Of a DNA stretch of 64,000 bases, positions 1 through 9,701 are shown one piece after another (positions within the stretch are counted from its first letter, which is position 1; every line of letters starts with the position of its first letter). The position numbers and the translations under genes were made by a program. The stretch is from Syntrophobacterales bacterium (lineage in GTDB: Bacteria; Desulfobacterota; Syntrophorhabdia; Syntrophorhabdales; Syntrophorhabdaceae), in assembly GCA_031274925.1 (NCBI GenBank), contig JAISPL010000006.1, forward strand, positions 62,001-126,000, read 5' to 3'. The notes under the pieces were generated by a model. It saw only the letters and a program-made list of their open reading frames with translations, did not search any database and was not told the DNA's origin.

Positions 1-119
1 AATAGTTCCTGCCGCTCAAATAACTTATTGAATTCCAACCCTAAGCGACCCGTAACCAACATCAAGAAGCTTGGGTGACGGTTCATTATCATGTCGGCTA
101 TGTTTTTCAAAGTGAACAC
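1..119 (-). CDS. Possible partial coding sequence running off the left edge
   Basis: An open minus-strand frame reaches the window edge. From a GTG at 119 it reads MFTLKNIADMIMNRHP and continues to position 1. An in-frame stop lies about 55 bases upstream, and no ribosome binding site is visible. The composition looks protein-like but I recognise no family. It lies downstream of the sulfotransferase gene on the same strand, so it could be the next gene of that cluster or a decayed fragment. Confidence 0.25.
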   Translation of the reverse strand, partial: MFTLKNIADMIMNRHPSFLMLVTGRLGLEFNKLFERQEL

Positions 120-190
120 GATGGAGCGCGGACAAATATCTGGTCTTTGATTTTGGGAATGATTTATCCAAATTCATCAATTATTTATTA

Positions 191-1183
191 TTAGTAGATA
201 CTGCTAATAATGGGAGCATATTTTTCGATAACCATATCTGCTATCCGCGAAAGCGGACCTCTTGCATCAACTCGCAGACATGGCCTGCCCTCACATTTTT
301 TCTGTTGAGAAACACCAAAAGAGTACCCATAATTTTCGGCAATCTCTGCAAGCGACAGGGGGGTGACATGAAACAATGCGGCAAACTCACGACTCAACGT
401 GATGGTAAAGATATTTTCCAGATCGACCTTGCTTTCTTTATATCGTCCAATTGACGCCGCTGAAAACCCCGCGGAAGGTCGAATCCTCCACGACTTCAGG
501 CCTTCCGATCTTTTCAGCCCTTTACTTAAATACCTGTCCTCAAGAAAATAGTTCATATCAAAACGAATTCCCAAATGGCGGCATACTTTTTCCAGAATCT
601 CTTCGCTTTTCAGGATCAAATCTTCATATCTGATCTCCAGTACTCTCGCATCCTGCCGATAATTCCTGATTGCCGACATGCAGGCCAGCCAGAAATCGCC
701 GGCGGACACAACGGTATGCCCTCTAGCCATGAAAGATATAATGATGTCTCTGGGGTCTCGGACAAGATGGATGACTTTACTATTAGGGAAGACCTTCAAA
801 AATGGGCCGAGCATATAGATGTTCGTGGGCGTCTTTTCAGCCCAGATCCGTTTGTTTGTTATCTCCAGCACATGGTCTTCCAACCCACCCACAAAAGCCT
901 TTACATCGCTGGATTCCATTACTCGTGTCCAGATATCTCTTTTCCTCAAACCGTATGAATCTGTATTCACCAGTATCGCCCTGTCCTGAAAATAGGGGTT
1001 ACTCGAAATGCCGAAATTCCTGATAAGTTGATTCCATCGTTTTAGACGATTATAGTCTTCGTAGAATATTGGTTTTGAAAAAAGACTCAATTCTTCGCCG
1101 CATGCAATATCGGGATGCCTGTTTAACAGTTGAGAGAAAAAAGTACTCCCCGACGATCCTGAACAACAAACGTTGACAATCAT
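191..1183 (-). CDS. PAPS-dependent sulfotransferase family protein
   Basis: This 330-residue protein should transfer sulfate from 3'-phosphoadenosine-5'-phosphosulfate (PAPS) to a hydroxyl of an acceptor, probably a glycan. The N-terminal P-loop-like 5'-phosphosulfate loop (CSGSSGSTFF, residues 7-16) is followed by NRHPDI, as in many bacterial sulfotransferases. The 3'-phosphate-binding segment VIHLVRDPRD lies near residues 137-146, with a serine at about 150. Length is normal for the family and there is no signal peptide, so it should act in the cytoplasm. On the same strand upstream lie a flippase and the PAPS-forming genes cysN, cysD and cysC, which supports a role in sulfating a surface saccharide before export. 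The acceptor cannot be read from the sequence. Confidence 0.85.
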   Translation of the reverse strand: MIVNVCCSGSSGSTFFSQLLNRHPDIACGEELSLFSKPIFYEDYNRLKRWNQLIRNFGISSNPYFQDRAILVNTDSYGLRKRDIWTRVMESSDVKAFVGGLEDHVLEITNKRIWAEKTPTNIYMLGPFLKVFPNSKVIHLVRDPRDIIISFMARGHTVVSAGDFWLACMSAIRNYRQDARVLEIRYEDLILKSEEILEKVCRHLGIRFDMNYFLEDRYLSKGLKRSEGLKSWRIRPSAGFSAASIGRYKESKVDLENIFTITLSREFAALFHVTPLSLAEIAENYGYSFGVSQQKKCEGRPCLRVDARGPLSRIADMVIEKYAPIISSIY

Positions 1184-2164
1184 TTATATACCTCTTTTTC
1201 TTACGGATCTCTCTTGGCCGGAATCGGTTTTGCGGCACGGAGTTTGTAAATCCATTTTACATTTCCATACTTCTACGTATGGTCGCAACATGGGATGCCA
1301 TGGAAGGTACGAGTTCTTCTTTTCAATCTAGCCTATTGTCTTCTTCCGTTCTGCCTCTATTGATTCCATCTGCTTCCCGCACTATTCCAGCCCAGACAAT
1401 ACCCAATCTCTCTGATCCAGAAATGAGTCGCCTTCTAAGCAGAGAGATGGTGATCAAGTGGATTCTTGTTAGGCATTCATCGGCCACGAGACCAGTCTTA
1501 GGATCAAAAATATGCTTGGGTTATGTCTATATAATAAATTCCGCTCTGTACAGCAAACTTCCTGGGGCTGTCGCTATAGGGCAAAGTCAAATCAGTTTTG
1601 CATTGTCCGATTTTTTCTTCTCAAGACGGGTAACGTCACTTCATGATAAACCGTTGTCTTTTATTGGAGCATGGCGCCTGTCGATATCACCCTCTCGGGA
1701 ACCTTTTCGAGGAGATAATTGACAAAGGCAAAATGATTCCTAAGCAACCTTTTGGCTGAAACTCCGCTGACTCACCATATTTCATACACCGGCGCCAGAG
1801 AACGATTCCACAGCCTACTTCGCCAATCTGTATAAATATGGCCCTATATCGTCTGCCACCCAAAGTCTTTTTAAAAGTTTCCAAAGCCTCGGTCCTTAAA
1901 TACTGGAATACGAATTTGCCATTCCCTGGGCAACACTCCTCTGAACGGCCAGAATCTGGATGAAAAAATCTTTCACTAGTTTTTTCTTTTATTGAAACAT
2001 CCGGACATGAGAGTCTCCAATAAATAGAAAACGGTCTTTTCCGATTCCACCATGGCATCCATTACTCTTGTAACGCGGGCTTGAAACCATCAGTATGCCA
2101 GTTCAAGGTCAAGTCGGAGGTATAAATTTAAATGAAAAGCGATAGGAACTCACAGAATTTTTAC
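1184..2164. other. Gene-poor interval between sulfotransferase and flippase genes
   Basis: About 980 bases hold no intact gene that I recognise. Minus-strand frames show protein-like stretches broken by stops. One, around 1330-1530, contains HIFDPKTGLVAD and IVWAGIVREADG. Another, at 1687-2058, is open for 123 codons without a recognisable domain. One or two inactivated genes of the sulfation cluster are the likely origin, but the family could not be named. Confidence 0.4.
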
Positions 2165-3538
2165 TCATTTAACAGCATTCCTACCGTAATATGCGAGACG
2201 CAGAGGCAATATAAATGATTTCAGACACATGAGAACGTTCATCTTGAGTACTGGATGAAAAAAAGAGCTGCAATAGATCGGAAGACTATATGCCAGAAGG
2301 GTAGCCACAGCCGCCCCGACTATCCCATACCTCGGGATAAAAAGAAGATTCAGTGCCACACTGGTGATGATGACCGCAATTCTGAACCATAGCCCTAATT
2401 GTTGTTTGTTCTCTATGATAAGAAAATGCCCTCGTATGTGTCCTTGAAACACGAATACTGTAGCCCAGATATAAATAACAAGAGGAGTTTTTGCGGCCGT
2501 AAAATTTGAACCAAACAAAAAGTCGATTATCTTTCCGGAACAAAGAGACACGGCTAGCGCTATGACGAACGCGATAAGAAAGAATATGTCATGCAATCTC
2601 TGAAGACTGTTCAAATAGAGCTTGACGTTATTTTTCTTGGCGTTAATTATGGCGGGAAATAGAGAGCCTATGATTATAGTGGGAATAAAATACCATATCT
2701 CGGTGAGGTTCACCGCTACGGCATATATACCTACGGCATTCGTATCCAGCAAACTTTTGATCAAAACCTGATCTATCCTCATGTAGATAGCTATAGCCAC
2801 GCCGGAAAGAATCAATGGCCATGAGTCCCTGAGAAGGCGAAGCGCCCGGTCTTTTTTAAATGTCCAACTCATCCTCAATCCCTGCCTTGTATAAATGAGA
2901 ACAAACCCCAAGGCCACGAATACGCTCTCTAAAGTCACTGCAAAAGCAAACCATATTAAAGATGCGTGAAACCAGATTAAAACACCTTTGAAGACAGATG
3001 ACGTGACAGACGAAAAACAACGAACCCACACTGGATACTTGGATAAAACCTTAGACTGAAAATAAAAATCTATGACGTACAAGGATTGAAACACCGAGGC
3101 AAGGGCGATGAAAAAAATTACCCAGTTCGTAGAGCTCTCATGGGAAGTAATTGCCGTTAACAAAACAAGAGCAAATAAGACGAACAAAGCTCCCGCCAAT
3201 TTGAGCATAAATGCCGTACCCAAAAGTTCTTCCGTTTCTTCTTCTTTTTGAACCAAGTCACGAATTACTATACTGTCAAGACCCAGCGTTGCGATACCGG
3301 AAAATAACCCTACAAAACTTAAGGCATAACTCAGGATGCCGAACTTTGCGGGGCCCAGATATCTTATTACATAAACTCCCACACAAAAAGAGAGGAAGGA
3401 CGCAAAAGCCCTTTCAAAGAAAAGCCAAGCCGCATTTGAAAAGTATCTCTTCAAACCTACGACGGCCTCCTGACAGTCCATAGGAAGAAACATGTTGAGA
3501 AAAAATATGAATCTTTTGGTCCAGGAGCTATGCATCAA
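2165..3538 (-). CDS. Polysaccharide flippase, Wzx/MOP family
   Basis: This 457-residue integral membrane protein is made almost wholly of hydrophobic helices, about 12 to 14, separated by short polar loops. It has the layout of O-antigen and polysaccharide flippases of the MOP superfamily. These carry lipid-linked saccharides from the inner to the outer leaflet of the cytoplasmic membrane. The segment YLGPAKFGILSYALSF after the first helix is typical, as is the late motif IPRYGIVGAAVATLLAY. The first 20 to 30 residues are poorly conserved in character, and the true start may be the methionine near residue 20. It lies between cysN upstream and the sulfotransferase downstream, all on the minus strand. 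This suggests that the transported unit is a sulfated glycan. Confidence 0.85.
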   Translation of the reverse strand: MMHSSWTKRFIFFLNMFLPMDCQEAVVGLKRYFSNAAWLFFERAFASFLSFCVGVYVIRYLGPAKFGILSYALSFVGLFSGIATLGLDSIVIRDLVQKEEETEELLGTAFMLKLAGALFVLFALVLLTAITSHESSTNWVIFFIALASVFQSLYVIDFYFQSKVLSKYPVWVRCFSSVTSSVFKGVLIWFHASLIWFAFAVTLESVFVALGFVLIYTRQGLRMSWTFKKDRALRLLRDSWPLILSGVAIAIYMRIDQVLIKSLLDTNAVGIYAVAVNLTEIWYFIPTIIIGSLFPAIINAKKNNVKLYLNSLQRLHDIFFLIAFVIALAVSLCSGKIIDFLFGSNFTAAKTPLVIYIWATVFVFQGHIRGHFLIIENKQQLGLWFRIAVIITSVALNLLFIPRYGIVGAAVATLLAYSLPIYCSSFFHPVLKMNVLMCLKSFILPLRLAYYGRNAVK

Positions 3539-3586
3539 GGAACCTCAGCGCATTCGGACCACGGCAAATTTGTCCAGACTTCAATG

Positions 3587-5386
3587 CTACCACGGTCTGA
3601 ATATAATGCCCCGCTCCTGAAGTAAGTTCTTTAACAAATCAACGGCTTCTTCCGTATTCCTTGGATCAGGTATGACAAGATCGTTAGGAATGTCTGTTGT
3701 GACATACTCACCTACCCAGACAACCTCGATTTTTTCGGGTTCAACTACCGTCTTTATTATCTCAAGGTCATCGCTCGTCAACTCGATAGCTGTCGCTACA
3801 ACAATGACTCCGGCATTAAGGAGAAGGTTTGCCGCTTCTGATAATCGCCGGATATGCTCTTCCCGGTAATTCCCCGTATCTTTTATGTCCGCGTCAATTC
3901 CATAGAGAACATTACCAATACCAAGGAAGTATACAATCTTCCCATCGGAAAAAAGCTTCCTTTCTAAGGCTTTCGCTACGGGCTTCTTCCCTGAGTTTTT
4001 TTGCCCGGTAATAATAATGAGCGTCGGTTTCTGATTGTACTTTTCAGTTCTCATCTCCAGAGAAATGGCGCTCCGTTCCCATTTATAATCTCGGAGAAAA
4101 ACCTTATCCCTGACCCATGTCTGCTTGTCTTCCAAGCCTTCGCGAACAATTCCGCCACCGCAGATCTCATAATTGTCGACTATAACAAACCTTCCAGTGA
4201 GAGCAGATTCTTGAGACGCATCAAAAGCAACGGCACGACTGCTTTTTAATATGCAGTCGGCAACTTCGTGCCTTTTCACTCCATCCCGCTCCGTATCGGA
4301 ATGGAGATCAGAAGCATTGATCGCCCGTGTGATCTCTTCTATATGAACCGGAACCCGAGTGGCACCCAGTTTGAGAATGTACTCCTTCTTCTTGCGAAAA
4401 GGCTCCTTTCCCAGCCAAAACAGGTTGACCCGCAACCGGGTGGTCACTTTCGGCATCGGTTCGTCTGCTTTTACGGCTAACTCTCCCCTGGTCACATAAA
4501 TCTGCTCATCAAGAGTGAATCCGGCAGCATATCCGGCCTGAATCTCCCTTAGGGAGGCTGTATTAAAGGATTCAATAGTCTTTATCCTGCCTTTCTTTCC
4601 CGAAGGGAAAAAGATCAATTCATCCCCTACTTCTACAGATCCAGTCAGCACCGTGCCTGCCACAATTCTTCTGCTGTCGCCATACCTTGTAAATTTGTAT
4701 ACGTCCTGAACGGGCATACGAAAAGATTTTGAAGTCGGCTCCACCTCTTTCTCAAAAGAATCAAGGACTTCAAGGACACTTGGTCCTTCATGCCAAGGCA
4801 TAGAGCCGTTAAAACCTGCTATCCCTTCGCCGGTCCTCGCGCTTGCTGGCAGAAAACAGATTGGCGTGACTCCTATCCGCGACAAGAATTCCTTGTACTC
4901 TGTAACAATTTGCTCATACACCGTTTTATTGAAGTCGACCAGATCCATCTTGTTTACAATGATCGCTGTCTGCCTGATACCCAGCATGGAAAGCATATAT
5001 CCATGCCTCCTTGAGTTCTCTCTAACCCCCTCCTCGGCATCAATAACAAGAAAGGCTGCTTCGGCTCTGGAGGCTCCCGTGACCATATTCTTCAGGAATT
5101 CTATATGTCCGGGCGCATCTATCAACGTATAGTTCCGTTTCTTCGTCCTAAAAAAAACCCGCGCAGAGTCTATGGTAATACCTTGGGATTGCTCATCCTT
5201 AAGTGCGTCGATGAGAAACGCGTATTCAAAGGGTTTGGAGTTTCTTTCACAGTTTGCTCTTATTTGTTCAAGTTTACCTTCGGGCAGTGACCCAGTGTCC
5301 ACGAGAAGCCTTCCTAGCACCGTGCTTTTGCCATGATCGACATGTCCAACAATAACAAGACTCATGTGTTCTGTTTTAGGTATCAT
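3587..5386 (-). CDS. cysN: Sulfate adenylyltransferase GTPase subunit (CysN) fused to a degenerate APS-kinase domain
   Basis: CysN couples GTP hydrolysis to formation of adenosine 5'-phosphosulfate (APS) by CysD. Residues 1-440 are an EF-Tu-like GTPase: GHVDHGKS (14-21), DAPGH (90-94) and NKMD (145-148), followed by the two beta-barrel domains. Residues 452-599 resemble an APS kinase, as in NodQ/CysNC fusions, but its key sites are altered. The P-loop reads GQKNSGKK (461-468) with lysine where serine or threonine binds magnesium. The conserved DGDN is replaced by a segment around LGIGNVLYG (488-496), and the FISPYR region is missing. That domain is probably inactive. An intact, separate CysC is encoded two genes upstream. 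The start codon follows the cysD stop by about 40 bases. Confidence 0.92.
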   Translation of the reverse strand: MIPKTEHMSLVIVGHVDHGKSTVLGRLLVDTGSLPEGKLEQIRANCERNSKPFEYAFLIDALKDEQSQGITIDSARVFFRTKKRNYTLIDAPGHIEFLKNMVTGASRAEAAFLVIDAEEGVRENSRRHGYMLSMLGIRQTAIIVNKMDLVDFNKTVYEQIVTEYKEFLSRIGVTPICFLPASARTGEGIAGFNGSMPWHEGPSVLEVLDSFEKEVEPTSKSFRMPVQDVYKFTRYGDSRRIVAGTVLTGSVEVGDELIFFPSGKKGRIKTIESFNTASLREIQAGYAAGFTLDEQIYVTRGELAVKADEPMPKVTTRLRVNLFWLGKEPFRKKKEYILKLGATRVPVHIEEITRAINASDLHSDTERDGVKRHEVADCILKSSRAVAFDASQESALTGRFVIVDNYEICGGGIVREGLEDKQTWVRDKVFLRDYKWERSAISLEMRTEKYNQKPTLIIITGQKNSGKKPVAKALERKLFSDGKIVYFLGIGNVLYGIDADIKDTGNYREEHIRRLSEAANLLLNAGVIVVATAIELTSDDLEIIKTVVEPEKIEVVWVGEYVTTDIPNDLVIPDPRNTEEAVDLLKNLLQERGIIFRPW

Positions 5387-5428
5387 TTTTCACCACATCC
5401 AAGGATCCAAAAAGACAACACCTGTCCC

Positions 5429-6313
5429 CTACATATACCCGTCTCGTCGCAATGTTTCAAGCCCACCGCCATCGTCTTTGTCCTGTGCTCGCCCTGAACG
5501 TTCGGCAATATTTTTTAACTTCCCGCTCTTAAGTTCAATAATGATCTCTCCTACATTACGGGACTCAGAATCAATAGGGTATGTACACGGATAGCATCCC
5601 AGCGAACGGAATCTTTTCCCATCGCCATGGTTATAGTAGAGTGACACGGTCGGTATATTTTCTCTTTCTATATATTCCCAAATATTCAGTTCCGTCCAGT
5701 CTAAAAGTGGATGGATACGCACGTGAGTCCCCGCTTTGAAATCAGTTTTGAACTGGCTCCAGAATTCGGGGGGCTGATCTCCCACATCCCAAAGATTCTC
5801 TTTATCGCGGGGAGAAAAGTATCTTTCCTTTGAGCGGGAGCCTTCCTCGTCCGACCTGACGCCTACTATGATTCCGGTGAAAGCTTCGGTGTTTCTATCA
5901 AGCTCATAATCACCTTTTTTATGGTTAAACCTGTAGCGTCTCCCTTCTCCGATTATGGTGCTCTTCAAGGCTTCAGTTTTCAGCAGACGACAGCACGTAA
6001 TTCTATCTACGTTTCCATCGGGAAATGTCTGTTTTTCCGCAATAGCAGCCTCATTGACCCCGTAGATCATATTGAGTTTCCAATCTTTCGTGAGCCAATC
6101 GCGGTACTTTATCATCTCGGGTATTTTGTAGTGTGTATCAATATGGATCAACGGAAAAGGGACATGCCCAAAGAATGCCTTGCGCGTCAGCCACAACAGA
6201 ACCGTACTGTCCTTTCCGATTGACCAGAGCATCCCCAGGCTTTTAAAGTTCGCATAAGCCTCTCGAAGGATGTGGACACTCAGATTTTCAAGCTGTTGAA
6301 GATGGTCCATCAT
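5429..6313 (-). CDS. cysD: Sulfate adenylyltransferase subunit 2 (CysD)
   Basis: CysD makes APS and pyrophosphate from sulfate and ATP, working with the GTPase CysN. The 294-residue protein belongs to the adenine-nucleotide alpha-hydrolase (PP-loop) family. SIGKDST (31-37) is the ATP-binding loop, a variant of SGGKDS. The segments [18 protein letters not shown] and [15 protein letters not shown] are hallmarks of CysD. Length is normal. Its ATG overlaps the cysC stop codon (ATGA arrangement at 6310-6313), so cysC, cysD and cysN are probably co-transcribed and translationally coupled. With CysC they supply PAPS, which the sulfotransferase further along the strand needs. I see no genes for PAPS reduction nearby, so sulfation is a better guess than assimilation. 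Confidence 0.93.
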   Translation of the reverse strand: MMDHLQQLENLSVHILREAYANFKSLGMLWSIGKDSTVLLWLTRKAFFGHVPFPLIHIDTHYKIPEMIKYRDWLTKDWKLNMIYGVNEAAIAEKQTFPDGNVDRITCCRLLKTEALKSTIIGEGRRYRFNHKKGDYELDRNTEAFTGIIVGVRSDEEGSRSKERYFSPRDKENLWDVGDQPPEFWSQFKTDFKAGTHVRIHPLLDWTELNIWEYIERENIPTVSLYYNHGDGKRFRSLGCYPCTYPIDSESRNVGEIIIELKSGKLKNIAERSGRAQDKDDGGGLETLRRDGYM

Positions 6314-6840
6314 GTTTTCCTTAACGGTGAGATACAGCCGTTTTTTTCAAGATATACTAGAATCTTCGCCACACTCTCTTTCACCTTCATTTTGTCGGTT
6401 TCCACTGTAATTTCGGGGTTAACCGGTTCCTCATATACATCACCTAAACCCGTAAAGTTAGATATAAGCCCTTGTTTTGCTTTTCTATACAACCCCTTGA
6501 CATCTCTTTGCTCACACACATCAAAAGGACATTTCACATATATCTCAACAAATTCTTCCTTCCCAACAATGTCTCTGGCGGCACCCCTATCCTTTCTGTA
6601 AGGAGAGATGAATGATGTGATAGCCACAACCCCTGCGTCGACAAAAAGTTTGGCCGTCTCGCCGATTCTTCTTATGTTTTCTTCCCTGTCTTCCACAGTG
6701 AATCCCAAATCACTGTTCAGGCCGGTTCTTATATTATCGCCATCCAGAACGTATGCACTGACATTCCGGTGGAACAGCTCTTCTTCCAGTCTGTAAGCCA
6801 ACGTAGACTTCCCCGACCCGGAGAGGCCCGTGAACCACAC
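6310..6840 (-). CDS. cysC: Adenylylsulfate (APS) kinase
   Basis: CysC phosphorylates APS to PAPS. The sequence has every expected motif: P-loop GLSGSGKST (5-13), DGDNIR (33-38), a typical ENIRR helix, FISPYRKDR, and the late lid region [14 protein letters not shown]. The start is uncertain. The annotated start is a GTG at 6840 with no ribosome binding site, directly before [12 protein letters not shown]. The frame stays open for 29 more codons upstream to a TAG at 6928-6930. Those codons encode a plausible CysC N-terminus ending GHSSLI but contain no ATG, GTG or TTG. A non-standard start such as ATC near 6921-6924, placed after an AAGGA sequence, is possible, as is loss of the native start by mutation. 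This is the first gene of the apparent cysC-cysD-cysN operon. Confidence 0.9.
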   Translation of the reverse strand: MWFTGLSGSGKSTLAYRLEEELFHRNVSAYVLDGDNIRTGLNSDLGFTVEDREENIRRIGETAKLFVDAGVVAITSFISPYRKDRGAARDIVGKEEFVEIYVKCPFDVCEQRDVKGLYRKAKQGLISNFTGLGDVYEEPVNPEITVETDKMKVKESVAKILVYLEKNGCISPLRKT

Positions 6841-6930
6841 AATCAGTGAGCTATGTCCGTTGCGCCTGCGTCTATCCGGCTTAGTTATAATTCCTTCATA
6901 AGTCGTTAGATACCGCTCGATGATCGTCTA

Positions 6931-7555
6931 TCCTTAAAACTAATTCTCTTAAAATAAAGATGGGTTTTCTTTTCTCGACTCTAAACCATATACGTAAGCT
7001 ACCGCCCTTGTACCATAAAAGTAGATATCCCCTCGTGTAGATAATCGATATTAAATTATACATTAACTTCCCAAACAGTGCAAGTTCGGAATACCCTCCA
7101 CCAACCGCGCTTTCTCTCCTAGCAGGCTGGTCTTAAACGGACCTCTCTTATTCGCTTTCCTTTTGCCGCTTCTATCTCCAAAGGCGCAAGTTCCATGACG
7201 TTATGGATAAGATTTTCAGGCGGTTATGATGATGGCGGTTTCTATCTATCGGCGGGCCGCGGTAAGACTCAAAGGAAGGGTCATCTAGGATTCTCTTCCC
7301 GATACCTGCCAGAGAAGAAGACCCTTTGGGACACAGTGGATGCCAGAGTGTACATCATGCGTGGGAAATACAGAGCATACTCAGTTACCCGAGAAAGCCG
7401 TCAAAAATAGGAAGACCGCCGCTGGGATGGGATTCAAGAAAGTACAAAAAATACCTCGACAGGAAGAAATCTGAGAAGGAAGAAGCGTCCTCTGGGTGCG
7501 AAGCTCCGCCTCGCACATTGCCGAGGGAGACGGCTAACCGGCTAACCCTTGCCTT
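6931..7555. other. Intergenic stretch without a supported gene
   Basis: About 620 bases separate the cysC frame from the uracil-DNA glycosylase gene. Short plus-strand frames exist (7195-7410 and 7326-7673), but they have no ribosome binding site or recognisable domain, and the second runs into the glycosylase gene. A short direct repeat (ggctaacc, twice) lies near 7532-7549. The promoter of the cysC operon must lie here, but I cannot place it. Confidence 0.4.
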
Positions 7556-8185
7556 CTATCTGCGGAGGAGCTGTCTTAGTCGCTTCATATCGTCCCATGC
7601 CTCCTTTATGTGGCTACCATTGCGGAGCAGGAAAGAGGGGTGGTACGTGGGCAGAAGAGGTGTGCCTTTATAATTCGTCAATATCCCCCTTATCCTGGTA
7701 ATCCGCTCATCGGTATGAAATAGAGTATTATAGGCATGTCTTCCAAGGGTGCAGATTACCTTGGGATTAATGATTTCCAGCTGAGTCTGGAGATAACCCG
7801 CGCATGCCGCCACTTCGTCTGGTTCCGGGTCTCTGTTGTGTGGCGGCCTGCATTTCAGGACATTGCAGATATAGACTTCGTTCCGTCGTAAGCCTATTCT
7901 CTCGATCAGCCGGTCGAGAAGTTTGCCCGCCCGGCCCACAAACGGCCTCCCCTGAAGGTCCTCTTCCTCTCCCGGAGCCTCGCCCACGAACACCAAGCGC
8001 GCCTTGCTGTCACCTTCACCGAAAACTACATGTTTTCTGGTATCCGCAAGGGGACATTTCACGCATTCCCTTGCCTCGCGTTGTATCGTGGGCAAACTCG
8101 CATCATGCTCTCTGTTGAAAACATAGGTGTCAATATCCATACCCTTCAGGGCCATCAGATATCTCTTTGCCTCAAGCCTGTCCAT
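7556..8185 (-). CDS. Uracil-DNA glycosylase, family 4 (iron-sulfur type)
   Basis: The enzyme removes uracil from DNA to start base-excision repair. The 209-residue protein has the family-4 layout. Catalytic motif A is GEAPGEEEDLQGRPFVGRAG (69-88) and the late motif is YHPSFLLRN. The probable 4Fe-4S ligands are C41, C44, C112 and C128. The extra N-terminal 40 residues are common in this family, some of which are annotated as phage-polymerase-related glycosylases. The ATG overlaps the gatA stop by one base (TGATG at 8183-8187), so it is the last gene of a gatC-gatA-udg operon. No odd residues were seen. Confidence 0.92.
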   Translation of the reverse strand: MDRLEAKRYLMALKGMDIDTYVFNREHDASLPTIQREARECVKCPLADTRKHVVFGEGDSKARLVFVGEAPGEEEDLQGRPFVGRAGKLLDRLIERIGLRRNEVYICNVLKCRPPHNRDPEPDEVAACAGYLQTQLEIINPKVICTLGRHAYNTLFHTDERITRIRGILTNYKGTPLLPTYHPSFLLRNGSHIKEAWDDMKRLRQLLRR

Positions 8186-9648
8186 CAGTCTATGAATCTG
8201 TACGGTATAGTCTTAAGCCTCTTTTCGCTCTCAAGGACGAATGCAGCTTGCAACATGCGGGCTTCATCAAGGGGTTTCCCTATGATCTGCAAGCCCACAG
8301 GCAAGCCGGCTCCGTCGAATCCGCACGGAACGGACATGCCGGGCAGACCGGCAAGATTGACAGGTATAGTAAAGATGTCCGACAGATACATTTGGAGCGG
8401 GTCTTCCACCTTCTCCCCAATCTTGAATGCCGTTGTCGGGGAGACCGGGGTCACGATTATATCGCATTTCTCGAAGGCATGCTCAAAATCCTTTCTTATG
8501 AGCGTTCTCACCTTCCCGGCTTTACCGTAGTATGCTTCGTAGTAGCCTGATGACAGCACATAGGTCCCGAGAATGATCCGTCTTTTTACTTCCTTACCGA
8601 ATCCATTCATTCTCGTCTTCTTGTACATATCAATAATATCCTTGCCTTCCACCCTCATACCGTACTTGACGCCATCGTATCGCGCAAGATTCGACGAAGC
8701 TTCGGCGGTACAGATAATATAATAGGTTGCAACCGCATACTCCGTGTGAGGCAGCGATATGTCGACGAGGGTCGCCCCCTGCTTCTCAAACAGCTCAATA
8801 GCAGCCTCTACCGACTCTTTCACGTCTGGTTCCGTGCCTTCGATAAAATATTCCTTCGGTATCCCAATCCTCATCCCTTTGATATCTCTGCCAAGAAATG
8901 AGGTGTAATCAGGAACCGGTTGGGGAATAGATGTAGAATCCATAGGGTCGTAGCCTGCAATGGCACCCAACACCACGGCCGTATCAGTCACATTTCTTGC
9001 AATGGGCCCTATCTGATCAAGAGAAGATGCAAAAGCGACGAGTCCGTACCTCGACACCCTGCCGTAGGTGGGTTTCATGCCCACCATCCCGCAGAGTCCT
9101 GCCGGCTGCCGGATGGAACCGCCCGTATCCGTCCCAAGGCTTGCCGCGCAGAGTCCTGCCGCCACTGCCGCTGCGGAACCTCCGCTTGATCCGCCTGGAA
9201 TGCGATCGGTGTCCCACGGGTTCCTAGTGGTCTGGAACGAGGAGTTCTCAGTAGACGAACCCATGGCAAATTCGTCCATATTGACTCTTCCAAGATGTAC
9301 GAAATGTTCTTCCTTCAGCTTCTTTATTATTGTCGAATCATAAGGTGCAATGAAACCTTCCAACATCCGGGACGCGCAGGTCGTCTCCAACCCTTTCGCA
9401 CAGAATATGTCTTTAATACCGAAAGGAATTCCGAGAAGAGGTCCGTCCTCTCCGGCCCTGATTCTTCGGTCTGCATCGGCCGCCATTTCCATGGCAATCT
9501 CTTCCGTCAGCCTGAGATATGCCTGGACCGAGCGATCGTACTTCTTTGCTCTGTCCAGATAAAACTGCGTCAGCTCAACGGACGAAATACCACCGGTTTT
9601 CAGCAACTCTCTCATTTCCACTATATTCATAGTGAGGATTTTTTCCAT
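8185..9648 (-). CDS. gatA: Asp-tRNA(Asn)/Glu-tRNA(Gln) amidotransferase subunit A
   Basis: GatA is the amidase subunit of the GatCAB complex. It releases ammonia from glutamine to convert mischarged Glu-tRNA(Gln) or Asp-tRNA(Asn) to the amide forms. The 487-residue protein shows the amidase-signature Ser-cisSer-Lys machinery: lysine in [10 protein letters not shown], and the serines in [14 protein letters not shown] and [16 protein letters not shown]. The C-terminal [12 protein letters not shown] segment is also typical. A clear ribosome binding site (AAGGAGATG) precedes the ATG. gatC lies 53 bases upstream on the same strand. gatB is not in this window, so the third subunit must be encoded elsewhere. 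Confidence 0.97.
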   Translation of the reverse strand: MEKILTMNIVEMRELLKTGGISSVELTQFYLDRAKKYDRSVQAYLRLTEEIAMEMAADADRRIRAGEDGPLLGIPFGIKDIFCAKGLETTCASRMLEGFIAPYDSTIIKKLKEEHFVHLGRVNMDEFAMGSSTENSSFQTTRNPWDTDRIPGGSSGGSAAAVAAGLCAASLGTDTGGSIRQPAGLCGMVGMKPTYGRVSRYGLVAFASSLDQIGPIARNVTDTAVVLGAIAGYDPMDSTSIPQPVPDYTSFLGRDIKGMRIGIPKEYFIEGTEPDVKESVEAAIELFEKQGATLVDISLPHTEYAVATYYIICTAEASSNLARYDGVKYGMRVEGKDIIDMYKKTRMNGFGKEVKRRIILGTYVLSSGYYEAYYGKAGKVRTLIRKDFEHAFEKCDIIVTPVSPTTAFKIGEKVEDPLQMYLSDIFTIPVNLAGLPGMSVPCGFDGAGLPVGLQIIGKPLDEARMLQAAFVLESEKRLKTIPYRFID

Positions 9649-9701
9649 TTCATCTCCTTAAAAGCGGTCGTTAGCGACAACATGGTCGTCAAACGACTGT
9701 C

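Noticed and set aside
1279-1722. Plus-strand frame of 147 codons between the sulfotransferase and flippase genes
   Set aside because: No ribosome binding site and no domain. Protein-like pieces are on the opposite strand instead.
7195-7673. Two overlapping plus-strand frames upstream of the uracil-DNA glycosylase gene
   Set aside because: No ribosome binding site or recognisable domain. The second runs into the glycosylase gene on the opposite strand.
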